This document shows, piece by piece, positions 1 to 4,835 of a DNA stretch of 5,472 nucleotides. How positions within the stretch are numbered: the stretch's first letter is position 1; every line of letters begins with the position of its first letter. A program made the translations under genes and the position numbers. Below the pieces are notes generated by a model. It had not been told where the DNA came from. It ran no database searches and worked only from the letters and a program-made list of their open reading frames with translations. Source of the stretch: Actinosomnolentus pattersoniae (SeqCode) (GTDB lineage: Bacteria; Actinomycetota; UBA4738); the NCBI GenBank assembly GCA_013817655.1, contig JACDCJ010000134.1:1-5472 (forward strand). Reading direction: 5' to 3'.

Positions 1-2478
1 GGTGTCGCGGACCTCCCGAGCCTTCTCGCCGAAGATCGCGCGCAGCAGGCGCTCCTCGGGCGTGAGCTCGGTCTCGCCCTTCGGGGTCACCTTGCCGACG
101 AGGTAGTCGCCGGGGTTCACCTCGGCTCCGATGCGGACGATGCCGCGTTCGTCGAGGTCCTTCAGGATCTCCTCCGAGACGTTCGGGATGTCCCGCGTGA
201 TCTCCTCGGGACCGAGCTTCGTGTCCCGCGCATCCACCTCGTGCTCCTCGATGTGGATGGACGTGAGCACGTCGTCCTTCACCAGGCGCTCGGAGATGAC
301 GATGGCGTCCTCGTAGTTGTGCCCCTCCCAGGGCATGAAGGCGACGAGCAGGTTCTTGCCAAGAGCAAGCTCGCCCAGGTCCGTGGACGGGCCGTCCGCG
401 ATGATCTGGCCCTTGGTCACCTTGTCGCCCTCGCTGACGATGGGCTTCTGGTTGATGCACGTCCCCTGGTTCGAGCGGCGGAACTTGTGCAGCGGATACG
501 GGCGGAGCTCGCCGCCTCGCTCCCTGACGGTGATGACCTCTGCGGACACCTCGTCCACCGTTCCCGCCCCCTCGGCCTGGATGACGTCGCCCGCGTCCAC
601 CGCGGCGCGGAACTCGATGCCGGTGCCGATGAGGGGGGCTTCCGCCCGGAGCAGCGGGACCGCCTGGCGCTGCATGTTCGCGCCCATAAGCGCGCGATTC
701 GCGTCGTCGTGCTCCAGGAAGGGGATGAGCGCGGCCGCCACCGAGACGATCTGCTTCGGTGAGACGTCCATGTAGTCGACGTCGGCGGGTGTCACGTAGT
801 CCACGTCGCCGCCCTTTCGCCGCACGAGGACGTGGTCCTCGCTGAAGCGTCCCCTGCCGTCGAGCGGGGTGTTGGCCTGCGCGATGACGTGCTGGTCCTC
901 CTCGTCGGCGGACAGGTAGTGGATCTGATCGGTGACGCGCCCGGCGGTCACCTTGCGATATGGCGTCTCCACGAAGCCGTGCTGGTTGATCCGGCCGTAG
1001 CTCGAGAGCGTCCCGATCAGGCCGATGTTCGGGCCCTCCGGAGTCTCGATCGGGCACATCCGCCCGTAGTGCGAGGGGTGCACGTCGCGGACCTCGAACC
1101 CGGCCCGCTCGCGGGAGAGCCCCCCGGGGCCGAGCGCCGAGAGTCGGCGTTTGTGGGTGAGGCCGGCCAGCGGGTTCGTCTGATCCATGAACTGAGAAAG
1201 CTGCGAGGTCCCGAAGAACTCCTTCATCGACGCGACCACGGGCCGGATGTTGATGAGGGTCTGCGGGATGATCGCCTCCACGTCCTGGGTGGTCATGCGC
1301 TCGCGCACCACCCGTTCCATCCTGGACAGCCCGATCCGGAGCTGGTTCTGAATTAGCTCGCCAACCGAGCGGAGGCGCCGGTTCCCGAAGTGGTCGATGT
1401 CGTCGACCTCGTACCCGGGCTCGCCCGCGTGGAGCTTCACCAGGTACTGAACGGTCTTGAGGATGTCCTCGTACGTGAGGATCGGCTTGTGGGTCGCCCC
1501 CCTGCCGTCCTCCCGCTGCTCCCCCGGCTCCGGCTCCGCAAGCGCGCGCCACCTCGGCTGTTCCCAGTCCCGCTTGTCGGGGTGGTCCAGCTGCCGGAGC
1601 TCCTTGTACTTGGCCTGGAGCATCTTGCGGGTCACGTCGGACGGTCCGCCGAGCTTCTTGCCGATCTTGTAGCGGCCGACCCGAGCGAGGTCGTAGCGCT
1701 TGGGGTTGAAGAAGAGGTTCTCGAGCAGGGTGCGCGCAGAGTCTGCGGTCGGCGGCTCGCCGGGACGGAGCTTGCGGTAGATGTCCTCGAGCGCCTCCTC
1801 GGTGGTGGAGAAGTGGTCCTTGTCGAGCGTGAGGCCGATGGAGGCCGCCTCCTCGAACAGCTCGAGGATCTCCTCCACGCTCCAGCCGAGGGCCTTCAGG
1901 AAAACGGTGACGTTCTGGCGGCGCTTGCGATCGATGCGCACCCCGACCGTGTCCCGCTTGTCTACCTCGAACTCCAACCACGCTCCGCGCGAGGGAATGA
2001 CCTTCGCGATGTAGATGTCCTTGTCGGACGTCTTGTCGATCTCGCGGCTGAAGTAGACGCCCGGACTGCGAACGAGCTGAGACACGACCACCCGCTCGGT
2101 ACCGTTGATGATGAACGTCCCCTTGTCCGTCATCATGGGGAAGTCGCCCATGAAGACCTCCTGCTCCTTGATCTCGCCGGTCTCCTTGTTGATGAAGGCG
2201 GCCTCGACGAATAGCGGAGCGGAGTACGTGGCGTCCTTGTCCTTGCACTCCTCCTCGGAGTTCTTGATGTCCTTGAAATGATGGTTCCCGAAGACCAGCT
2301 GATAGGTCTCCGTGAAGTCCTCGATGGGCGAGACCTCGTTCAGGATTTCGCGGATTCCCTCGTCGAGCAGCCAGTCGAAGGACTCCCGCTGGATGCCGAC
2401 CAGGTCCGGGAGGGGCAGGACCTCCGGGGCCCTGGAGAACGAGACGCGCTGGCGAGCGGGAACGATGGTTTCAGGCAA
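1..2478 (-). CDS. rpoB: RNA polymerase beta subunit, N-terminal 826 residues (3' end beyond window)
   Basis: This is the beta subunit of DNA-dependent RNA polymerase, which forms one side of the active-site cleft and the rifampicin pocket. The frame is open from the window edge (GAC ACC, residues 825-826) to a TTG at 2476-2478. An in-frame TAG lies five codons upstream and no other start codon falls between, so TTG is the only reasonable start. A G-rich run just after that TAG (AGGGGGGG) can serve as a weak ribosome binding site. Visible landmarks are VSFSRAPEVLPLPDL at the N-terminus, GDFPMMTDKGTFIINGTERVVVSQLVRSPGVYF (protrusion/lobe), DDIDHFGNRRLRSVGELIQNQ, the rifampicin region around residues 421-450 (SQLSQFMDQ, THKRRLSALGPGG), CPIETPEGPNIGLI, GANMQRQAVPL and, near the edge, GKVTPKGETELTPEERLLRAIFGEKAREVRDT. 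Colinear similarity to mycobacterial RpoB is strong throughout. Roughly 330 C-terminal residues would lie outside the window. Residues 277-332 look like a lineage-specific insertion. Confidence 0.98.
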   Translation of the reverse strand, partial: MPETIVPARQRVSFSRAPEVLPLPDLVGIQRESFDWLLDEGIREILNEVSPIEDFTETYQLVFGNHHFKDIKNSEEECKDKDATYSAPLFVEAAFINKETGEIKEQEVFMGDFPMMTDKGTFIINGTERVVVSQLVRSPGVYFSREIDKTSDKDIYIAKVIPSRGAWLEFEVDKRDTVGVRIDRKRRQNVTVFLKALGWSVEEILELFEEAASIGLTLDKDHFSTTEEALEDIYRKLRPGEPPTADSARTLLENLFFNPKRYDLARVGRYKIGKKLGGPSDVTRKMLQAKYKELRQLDHPDKRDWEQPRWRALAEPEPGEQREDGRGATHKPILTYEDILKTVQYLVKLHAGEPGYEVDDIDHFGNRRLRSVGELIQNQLRIGLSRMERVVRERMTTQDVEAIIPQTLINIRPVVASMKEFFGTSQLSQFMDQTNPLAGLTHKRRLSALGPGGLSRERAGFEVRDVHPSHYGRMCPIETPEGPNIGLIGTLSSYGRINQHGFVETPYRKVTAGRVTDQIHYLSADEEDQHVIAQANTPLDGRGRFSEDHVLVRRKGGDVDYVTPADVDYMDVSPKQIVSVAAALIPFLEHDDANRALMGANMQRQAVPLLRAEAPLIGTGIEFRAAVDAGDVIQAEGAGTVDEVSAEVITVRERGGELRPYPLHKFRRSNQGTCINQKPIVSEGDKVTKGQIIADGPSTDLGELALGKNLLVAFMPWEGHNYEDAIVISERLVKDDVLTSIHIEEHEVDARDTKLGPEEITRDIPNVSEEILKDLDERGIVRIGAEVNPGDYLVGKVTPKGETELTPEERLLRAIFGEKAREVRDT

Positions 2479-2542
2479 GAGGGACCCCCCCTAGAGGAAG
2501 AATCGGAGCGAGCTACGGCGTGCGGGACGACGGCAACGGGCG

Positions 2543-2571
2543 AGTATACGACGCTGGACACACAAAGACAA
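2543..2571 (-). promoter_or_regulatory. Predicted sigma-70-type promoter for rpoB
   Basis: In the rplL-rpoB gap the minus strand reads TTGTCT (2571-2566), a 17-nt spacer, then TATACT (2548-2543). These match the -35 consensus at four of six bases and the -10 consensus at five of six. Transcription would start near 2536, giving a 5' leader of about 58 nt before the TTG start. A promoter here would add rpoB transcripts to those reading through from the rplJ promoter. It is predicted from sequence only. Confidence 0.6.
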
Positions 2572-2627
2572 CCGGACAGATCCTCCGAGCTATTAGAACT
2601 GCTCGAAAGCCGGTTTCATTCCCGAGA

Positions 2628-2656
2628 ATTATACATCCCGGAGGCGGGGGTTGCAG
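2628..2656 (-). promoter_or_regulatory. Second, weaker promoter candidate upstream of rpoB
   Basis: A perfect TATAAT lies at 2633-2628 on the minus strand, notable in such GC-rich DNA. The hexamer 17 nt upstream, CTGCAA (2656-2651), matches the -35 consensus at only three positions. The TATAAT also sits in the loop of a possible 6-bp hairpin, with arms CCGGGA and TCTCGG. It could be a real -10 element with a poor -35 box or an incidental A/T-rich patch. Its leader to rpoB would be about 140 nt. Confidence 0.35.
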
Positions 2657-2678
2657 CTATCGGTCTCCGACGCCCCGC
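2644..2678 (-). other. Possible stem-loop just after the rplL stop codon
   Basis: On the minus strand GCGGGG (2678-2673) can pair with CCCCGC (2649-2644). Between them lies a small inner stem, TCGG-AGA-CCGA (2670-2660). No T-run follows, so this is not a classical intrinsic terminator. It could protect the 3' end of a processed rplJL mRNA or cause a pause before rpoB, and it overlaps the weaker promoter candidate. In GC-rich sequence, arms of this length can arise by chance. Confidence 0.3.
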
Positions 2679-2679
2679 G

Positions 2680-3072
2680 CTACTTCACCTCCACCGAGCC
2701 GCCCGCCGCCTCAATCTTCTCCCGCGCCGCGTCGGCCTGCTCCTTCGGCACCCGCTCGAGGACGGGCTTCGGGGCGCTGTCGACCAGGTCCTTGGCCTCC
2801 TTCAGCCCGAGGCTGGTGAGCGCGCGCACCTCCTTGATGACCTGGATCTTCTTCTCCCCGGCCGCCGTCAGCACGACATCGAACTCCGTCTGCTCCTCGA
2901 CCTCCTCGGCGGCCGCGGCCCCACCGGCGCCACCGGGCATCGCTCCAACGGCCATAGGTGCGGCCGCCTGGATCCCGAACTCCTCCTCGATCTTCTTCGA
3001 GAGGTCCGCCGCCTCGATGATCGAGAGCTCCTTGATCGCATCGAGGATGTCGTCAACCGATAGTTTCGCCAC
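2680..3072 (-). CDS. rplL: 50S ribosomal protein L7/L12
   Basis: This is the acidic stalk protein of the large ribosomal subunit; dimers bound to L10 recruit and stimulate the translational GTPases. The product is 130 residues, close to the family norm. Residues 1 to about 35 form the helical dimerisation domain that docks on L10 (KLSVDDILDAIKELSIIEAADLSKKIEEEFG). Residues of about 36-60 are an Ala/Gly-rich hinge. Residues of about 62-130 are the factor-binding globular domain, with EFDVVL, KKIQVIKEVR, LGLKEAKDLVDSAPKPV and the terminal SVEVK. The start codon is GTG (3072-3070), preceded by a strong Shine-Dalgarno sequence, GGGGAGGAG (3085-3077). The first 20 nt overlap the end of rplJ, so translation of the two is probably coupled. 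The gene ends in TAG, 201 nt before the rpoB start. Confidence 0.98.
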   Translation of the reverse strand: MAKLSVDDILDAIKELSIIEAADLSKKIEEEFGIQAAAPMAVGAMPGGAGGAAAAEEVEEQTEFDVVLTAAGEKKIQVIKEVRALTSLGLKEAKDLVDSAPKPVLERVPKEQADAAREKIEAAGGSVEVK

Positions 3073-3655
3073 TTATCTCCTCCCCTTTCGTCGTCGTCTG
3101 ATTGCCGTCGAGGCCCCCGTCTCTCCGCGGACCTCCCGCCGCCTCGGCCCGCCGCCCTCGCTCGGCCAGGGCGAACGCGATCCGCTGCAGCGGAGCGCGA
3201 AGCACGTAGGTGATCCTGGAGAGCGGCGCCTGCAGGATGCCGGCCACCTTGCCGAGCGACACATCCTTGGCGTCCAGGGTGGCGAGCGAGCGCGCACCCT
3301 CCTCGGCAAGGATCTGGCCCTCGACGAGCGCACCCTTGACGCCGAGCGCCGGGAACCGCTTGGCCATCTCGAGAAGCGCCTTCGCGCCCCCGAGCGGGTC
3401 TCCTCCCATGAAGGCGATGGCGGTCGGGCCCTCGAGCATGGGGACCACCCCGTCCAGACCGGCGTCGCGGGCCGCCAATCGGGTGAGGGTGTTCTTCACC
3501 ACGACGAAGTGGGAGTCCGAATCGCGGAGGGCCCTCCTGAGCTCCGTCGCGTCCTTCACGGTGAGTCCGCGAAAATCCGCGAACATGGCGCCGCTCGAAG
3601 ACCGGAAGCGCTCCGTCAGCTCCTTGACCTTGTCGACCTTGTCAGACCTGGCCAT
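3053..3655 (-). CDS. rplJ: 50S ribosomal protein L10
   Basis: L10 anchors the L7/L12 stalk to 23S rRNA near the L11 site and, with L12, represses its own mRNA. The product has 200 residues, longer than the usual 165-180. The N-terminal RNA-binding domain shows MARSDKVDKVKELTERF, FADFRGLTV, ELRRALRD and VVVKNTLTRLAA. GPTAIAF (about 76-82), KGALVEGQ and the helical C-terminal region follow. Residues 141-163 contain two 11-residue units (LQAPLSRITYV and LRAPLQRIAFA), then a third helical stretch. These match the segment of the last helix that docks L12 dimers. From about residue 166 a basic, Gly-rich and then polar tail of some 35 residues accounts for the extra length and runs over the rplL start. 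ATG at 3655-3653 is preceded by GGGGGAG (3671-3665) with 9-nt spacing. The gene lies directly behind an L10 leader and attenuator. Confidence 0.97.
   Translation of the reverse strand: MARSDKVDKVKELTERFRSSSGAMFADFRGLTVKDATELRRALRDSDSHFVVVKNTLTRLAARDAGLDGVVPMLEGPTAIAFMGGDPLGGAKALLEMAKRFPALGVKGALVEGQILAEEGARSLATLDAKDVSLGKVAGILQAPLSRITYVLRAPLQRIAFALAERGRRAEAAGGPRRDGGLDGNQTTTKGEEISGETIG
3077..3085 (-). promoter_or_regulatory. Ribosome binding site of rplL inside rplJ
   Basis: GGGGAGGAG on the minus strand is an excellent anti-Shine-Dalgarno match 4-6 nt before the GTG start of rplL. It lies within the last codons of rplJ (Lys-Gly-Glu-Glu). Ribosomes finishing rplJ pass over it just before their stop codon. 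The arrangement fixes the GTG as the rplL start and suggests coupled translation combined with strong independent initiation. L12 is needed in several copies per L10. Confidence 0.8.
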
Positions 3656-3703
3656 CTCGCTTCTCTCCCCCGTCGGCCCGATGGCCGCCTCGCCCGGACA
3701 ACC

Positions 3704-3733
3704 AAAAACGCCCCCGCAGCACGGCGGAGGCGT
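3704..3733 (-). terminator. Intrinsic terminator in the rplJ leader (attenuator)
   Basis: The minus strand forms a 10-bp stem, ACGCCTCCGC with GCGGGGGCGT, containing one G-U pair and a 6-nt loop (CGTGCT). It runs directly into TTTTT (3708-3704). It lies between the rplJ promoter and the rplJ start, just downstream of the L10 leader element. It is therefore best read as a conditional terminator controlling rplJ-rplL and part of rpoB transcription. Part of its 5' arm (ACGCC) could instead pair with GGCGT in the leader (about 3781-3777), a possible but unproven alternative fold. Confidence 0.85.
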
Positions 3734-3808
3734 TCCGAAGAAGCTCTCTGCCTCGGCAGGTGCCCCCGGAGGGGATTACGCCACTGGCCCCTGCTGTCTG
3801 CGGCTGCC
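3734..3808 (-). ncRNA. Ribosomal protein L10 leader (autoregulatory mRNA element)
   Basis: The transcript upstream of rplJ contains the hallmarks of the L10 leader: GCAGACAGCAGG on the 5' side and CCTGCCGAGGC on the 3' side. GCAGG pairs with CCTGC. The flanking AGACA/CGAGG asymmetry resembles the kink-turn-like internal loop of this family. Between them is a GTGGCGTAATCCCC segment with a G-rich partner. In Firmicutes, L10 complexed with L12 is understood to bind this structure and favour termination. Here it begins within a few nucleotides of the predicted transcription start (about 3805) and is followed at once by an intrinsic terminator. Family recognition is by eye; a covariance-model score would settle the exact boundaries. 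Confidence 0.85.
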
Positions 3809-3811
3809 CCA

Positions 3812-3841
3812 AAGGTAAGGTCGGGGCGTCGCCACTGTCAA
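3812..3841 (-). promoter_or_regulatory. Promoter of the rplJ-rplL(-rpoB) operon
   Basis: A perfect -35 box, TTGACA (3841-3836), is followed by an 18-nt spacer and TACCTT (3817-3812), which fits the TANNNT form of GC-rich bacterial -10 elements. The predicted start, about 3805, is at the first bases of the L10 leader, leaving a leader of about 150 nt before rplJ. The position directly before a recognisable leader RNA makes this more than a chance match. A perfect inverted repeat abuts the -35 box on its upstream side. Confidence 0.75.
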
Positions 3842-3861
3842 CCTGGCGAGTTGATGCCAGG
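3842..3861. repeat. Inverted repeat abutting the rplJ -35 box
   Basis: The plus strand reads CCTGGC, an 8-nt spacer, then GCCAGG, a perfect 6-bp inverted repeat ending one base before TTGACA. It could be a binding site for a dimeric regulator placed where an activator or repressor would touch polymerase. It could also be a hairpin at the 3' end of the upstream transcript, though no T-run follows. Sequence alone does not decide between these. Confidence 0.4.
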
Positions 3862-3901
3862 CAAGAGCGGGGTCTCCGCTCCCCGATGGGCTCGCCTTGC
3901 C
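3860..3901 (-). terminator. Possible stem-loop terminator after the barrel-protein gene
   Basis: On the minus strand GGCAAG (3901-3896) can pair with CTTGCC (3865-3860). The enclosed sequence contains a second stem, GAGCGG with CCGCTC (3881-3865), as one of several competing folds. It lies about 60 nt past the stop of the upstream gene and just before the rplJ promoter, where a terminator would separate the two units. It lacks a T-tract, so termination would have to be inefficient or factor-dependent. Confidence 0.35.
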
Positions 3902-3961
3902 GCGCGAACGGCTGCGAGCCCTCTTCCTCGTACTGCTGAATGTGGTGTCCTGGCCAGCCCC

Positions 3962-4435
3962 TTAACCGTCCAGGTCGATAATGATGTTGGTTACGTCGGT
4001 GTCGATGTACTCCGCCTGCCCGGTCGCATGGCGATAGCTCCCGGTGCCGCCCGTGACCGCGAAGAGCACTCGGCTCGGTCCTTGAGGGTCGATCCCGTGG
4101 GTCATGATGTCGCCGTCCTCGAGCTTGAGCACGTAGGTGCAGTTGAAGCTTCCGCCCTCCAGCACCGGAGTCGCGATGACGCAGTCGAGGTGAGCGGTAC
4201 CGACTCGCGTCGTCCTACTCTCGTCGAAGAGCGGGCCTCTTGAGACCAGGCGGTCGCCGAAGTCCAATCCGTCGTTTGCGAAGTCCAGGAACTCGCTGTG
4301 TGACTGTGGGCCGGAGACCACGTGGATCACCTGGCCCGGCGCGGTCGATCCCGTGCCCTGAGCCAGCGAGATACCCACCATCGTGGCAGCGAGCGCCGCG
4401 GCGCACACCAGTGAGATCACCAGCCGCTTTCCCAT
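3962..4435 (-). CDS. Secreted allene-oxide-cyclase-like barrel protein
   Basis: The product has 157 residues. Residues 1-25 look like a Sec signal peptide: Lys-Arg at positions 3-4, a hydrophobic core from about 5 to 22, and cleavage plausible after Ser-Leu-Ala at 25. The mature part has the repeated beta-strand pattern of the allene oxide cyclase barrel-like / dirigent-like proteins common in Actinobacteria: DFANDGLDFGDRLV, LFDES, RVGTAHLDCVIATPV, GGSFNCTYVLKLEDGDIMTHG and GGTGSYRHATGQAEYID. The GGTGxYRxAxG motif near 129-139 is the best signature. Cys85 and Cys99 lie in neighbouring predicted strands and could form a disulphide. Substrate and role are unknown; a plant-like cyclase activity should not be assumed. 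ATG at 4435-4433 is chosen because AGGAGG sits exactly 7 nt upstream and the signal peptide begins there; upstream in-frame codons up to 4516 would overlap the promoter. It appears monocistronic, with its own promoter. Confidence 0.85.
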   Translation of the reverse strand: MGKRLVISLVCAAALAATMVGISLAQGTGSTAPGQVIHVVSGPQSHSEFLDFANDGLDFGDRLVSRGPLFDESRTTRVGTAHLDCVIATPVLEGGSFNCTYVLKLEDGDIMTHGIDPQGPSRVLFAVTGGTGSYRHATGQAEYIDTDVTNIIIDLDG

Positions 4436-4515
4436 ATCTCCCCCTCCTCTCGGGCCGAACACTTGCTCGACCGATCGACTCTGGATCCGGCGAGGATCGC
4501 GCCAGAGCCAAAGCA

Positions 4516-4545
4516 AAGCTAGGCCGCGCGCCCAGAGCGCGTCAA
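4516..4545 (-). promoter_or_regulatory. Predicted promoter of the secreted barrel-protein gene
   Basis: TTGACG (4545-4540), an 18-nt spacer and TAGCTT (4521-4516) form a promoter of the same design as that of rplJ: five of six bases at -35 and a TANNNT -10. The predicted start is near 4509, giving a leader of about 74 nt with an AGGAGG ribosome binding site at 4448-4443. It supports expression of the secreted protein independently of the kinase upstream. Confidence 0.65.
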
Positions 4546-4835
4546 GAGGTCGGCGGGCTCTGATCTGTGACCAGCATCCCCCGCCTCGGATCGCGAGATG
4601 CTTCGTGGGGTGTGGCCATCGGTCGGTCGGGTCTCGTGCGAGGCTATCCCGTCCAGAAGCGTGAGACTCCGACTGCTCTCTGAAAACCTCGCCGTTGGTA
4701 AGGCTGAACTAACTCAAGGCCCGATCCCAGTTCAGGCGAGGGTCACTCACGTAAGTCGGTTACCGGAGATAAGAGCTAAGGGGAAGCCAGGACTGAAGAC
4801 GCCCTGAGTTCCACCTGAGGCAACAGACTTGGCGG
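4546..4835. other. Intergenic stretch without a recognisable gene
   Basis: This stretch between the kinase stop codon and the barrel-gene promoter has lower and more even base composition than the flanking genes. Short open frames cross it, including a 69-codon plus-strand frame at 4598-4807, but they lack good ribosome binding sites and use third-position A/T much more than the real genes. I see no tRNA. A perfect 7-bp inverted repeat, CTGAACT (4704-4710) and AGTTCAG (4729-4735), and a direct repeat CCTGAG (4803-4808, 4814-4819) are the only structures noticed. No T-tailed terminator for the kinase gene was found. Confidence 0.6.

Noticed and set aside
1390..2214. A 274-codon plus-strand frame, with similar ones at 241-762, 832-1356 and 2278-3063
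   Set aside because: They are mirror frames of rpoB and rplL codons. Their Leu/Val/Asp/Arg-rich composition is typical of antisense reading of GC-rich coding DNA, and they lack convincing ribosome binding sites.
2651..4243. A 530-codon open frame on the plus strand
   Set aside because: It runs antisense across rplL, rplJ, the L10 leader and the barrel gene, all of which have strong family evidence on the other strand. Long antisense frames are expected in GC-rich DNA, and the translation resembles no known protein.
4436..4516. A longer version of the barrel protein starting upstream near 4516
   Set aside because: The extra 27 residues would precede the signal peptide, have no good ribosome binding site, and would begin inside the -10 box of the predicted promoter. 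ATG at 4435 has AGGAGG at ideal distance.
4574..4601. Imperfect hairpin GCATC...GATGC considered as a kinase terminator
   Set aside because: The stem is interrupted, no T-tract follows on the minus strand, and it lies more than 200 nt past the kinase stop codon.
4598..4807. A 69-codon plus-strand frame in the intergenic gap
   Set aside because: Its codon third positions are not GC-biased like the true genes, no ribosome binding site is visible, and the protein shows no motif.
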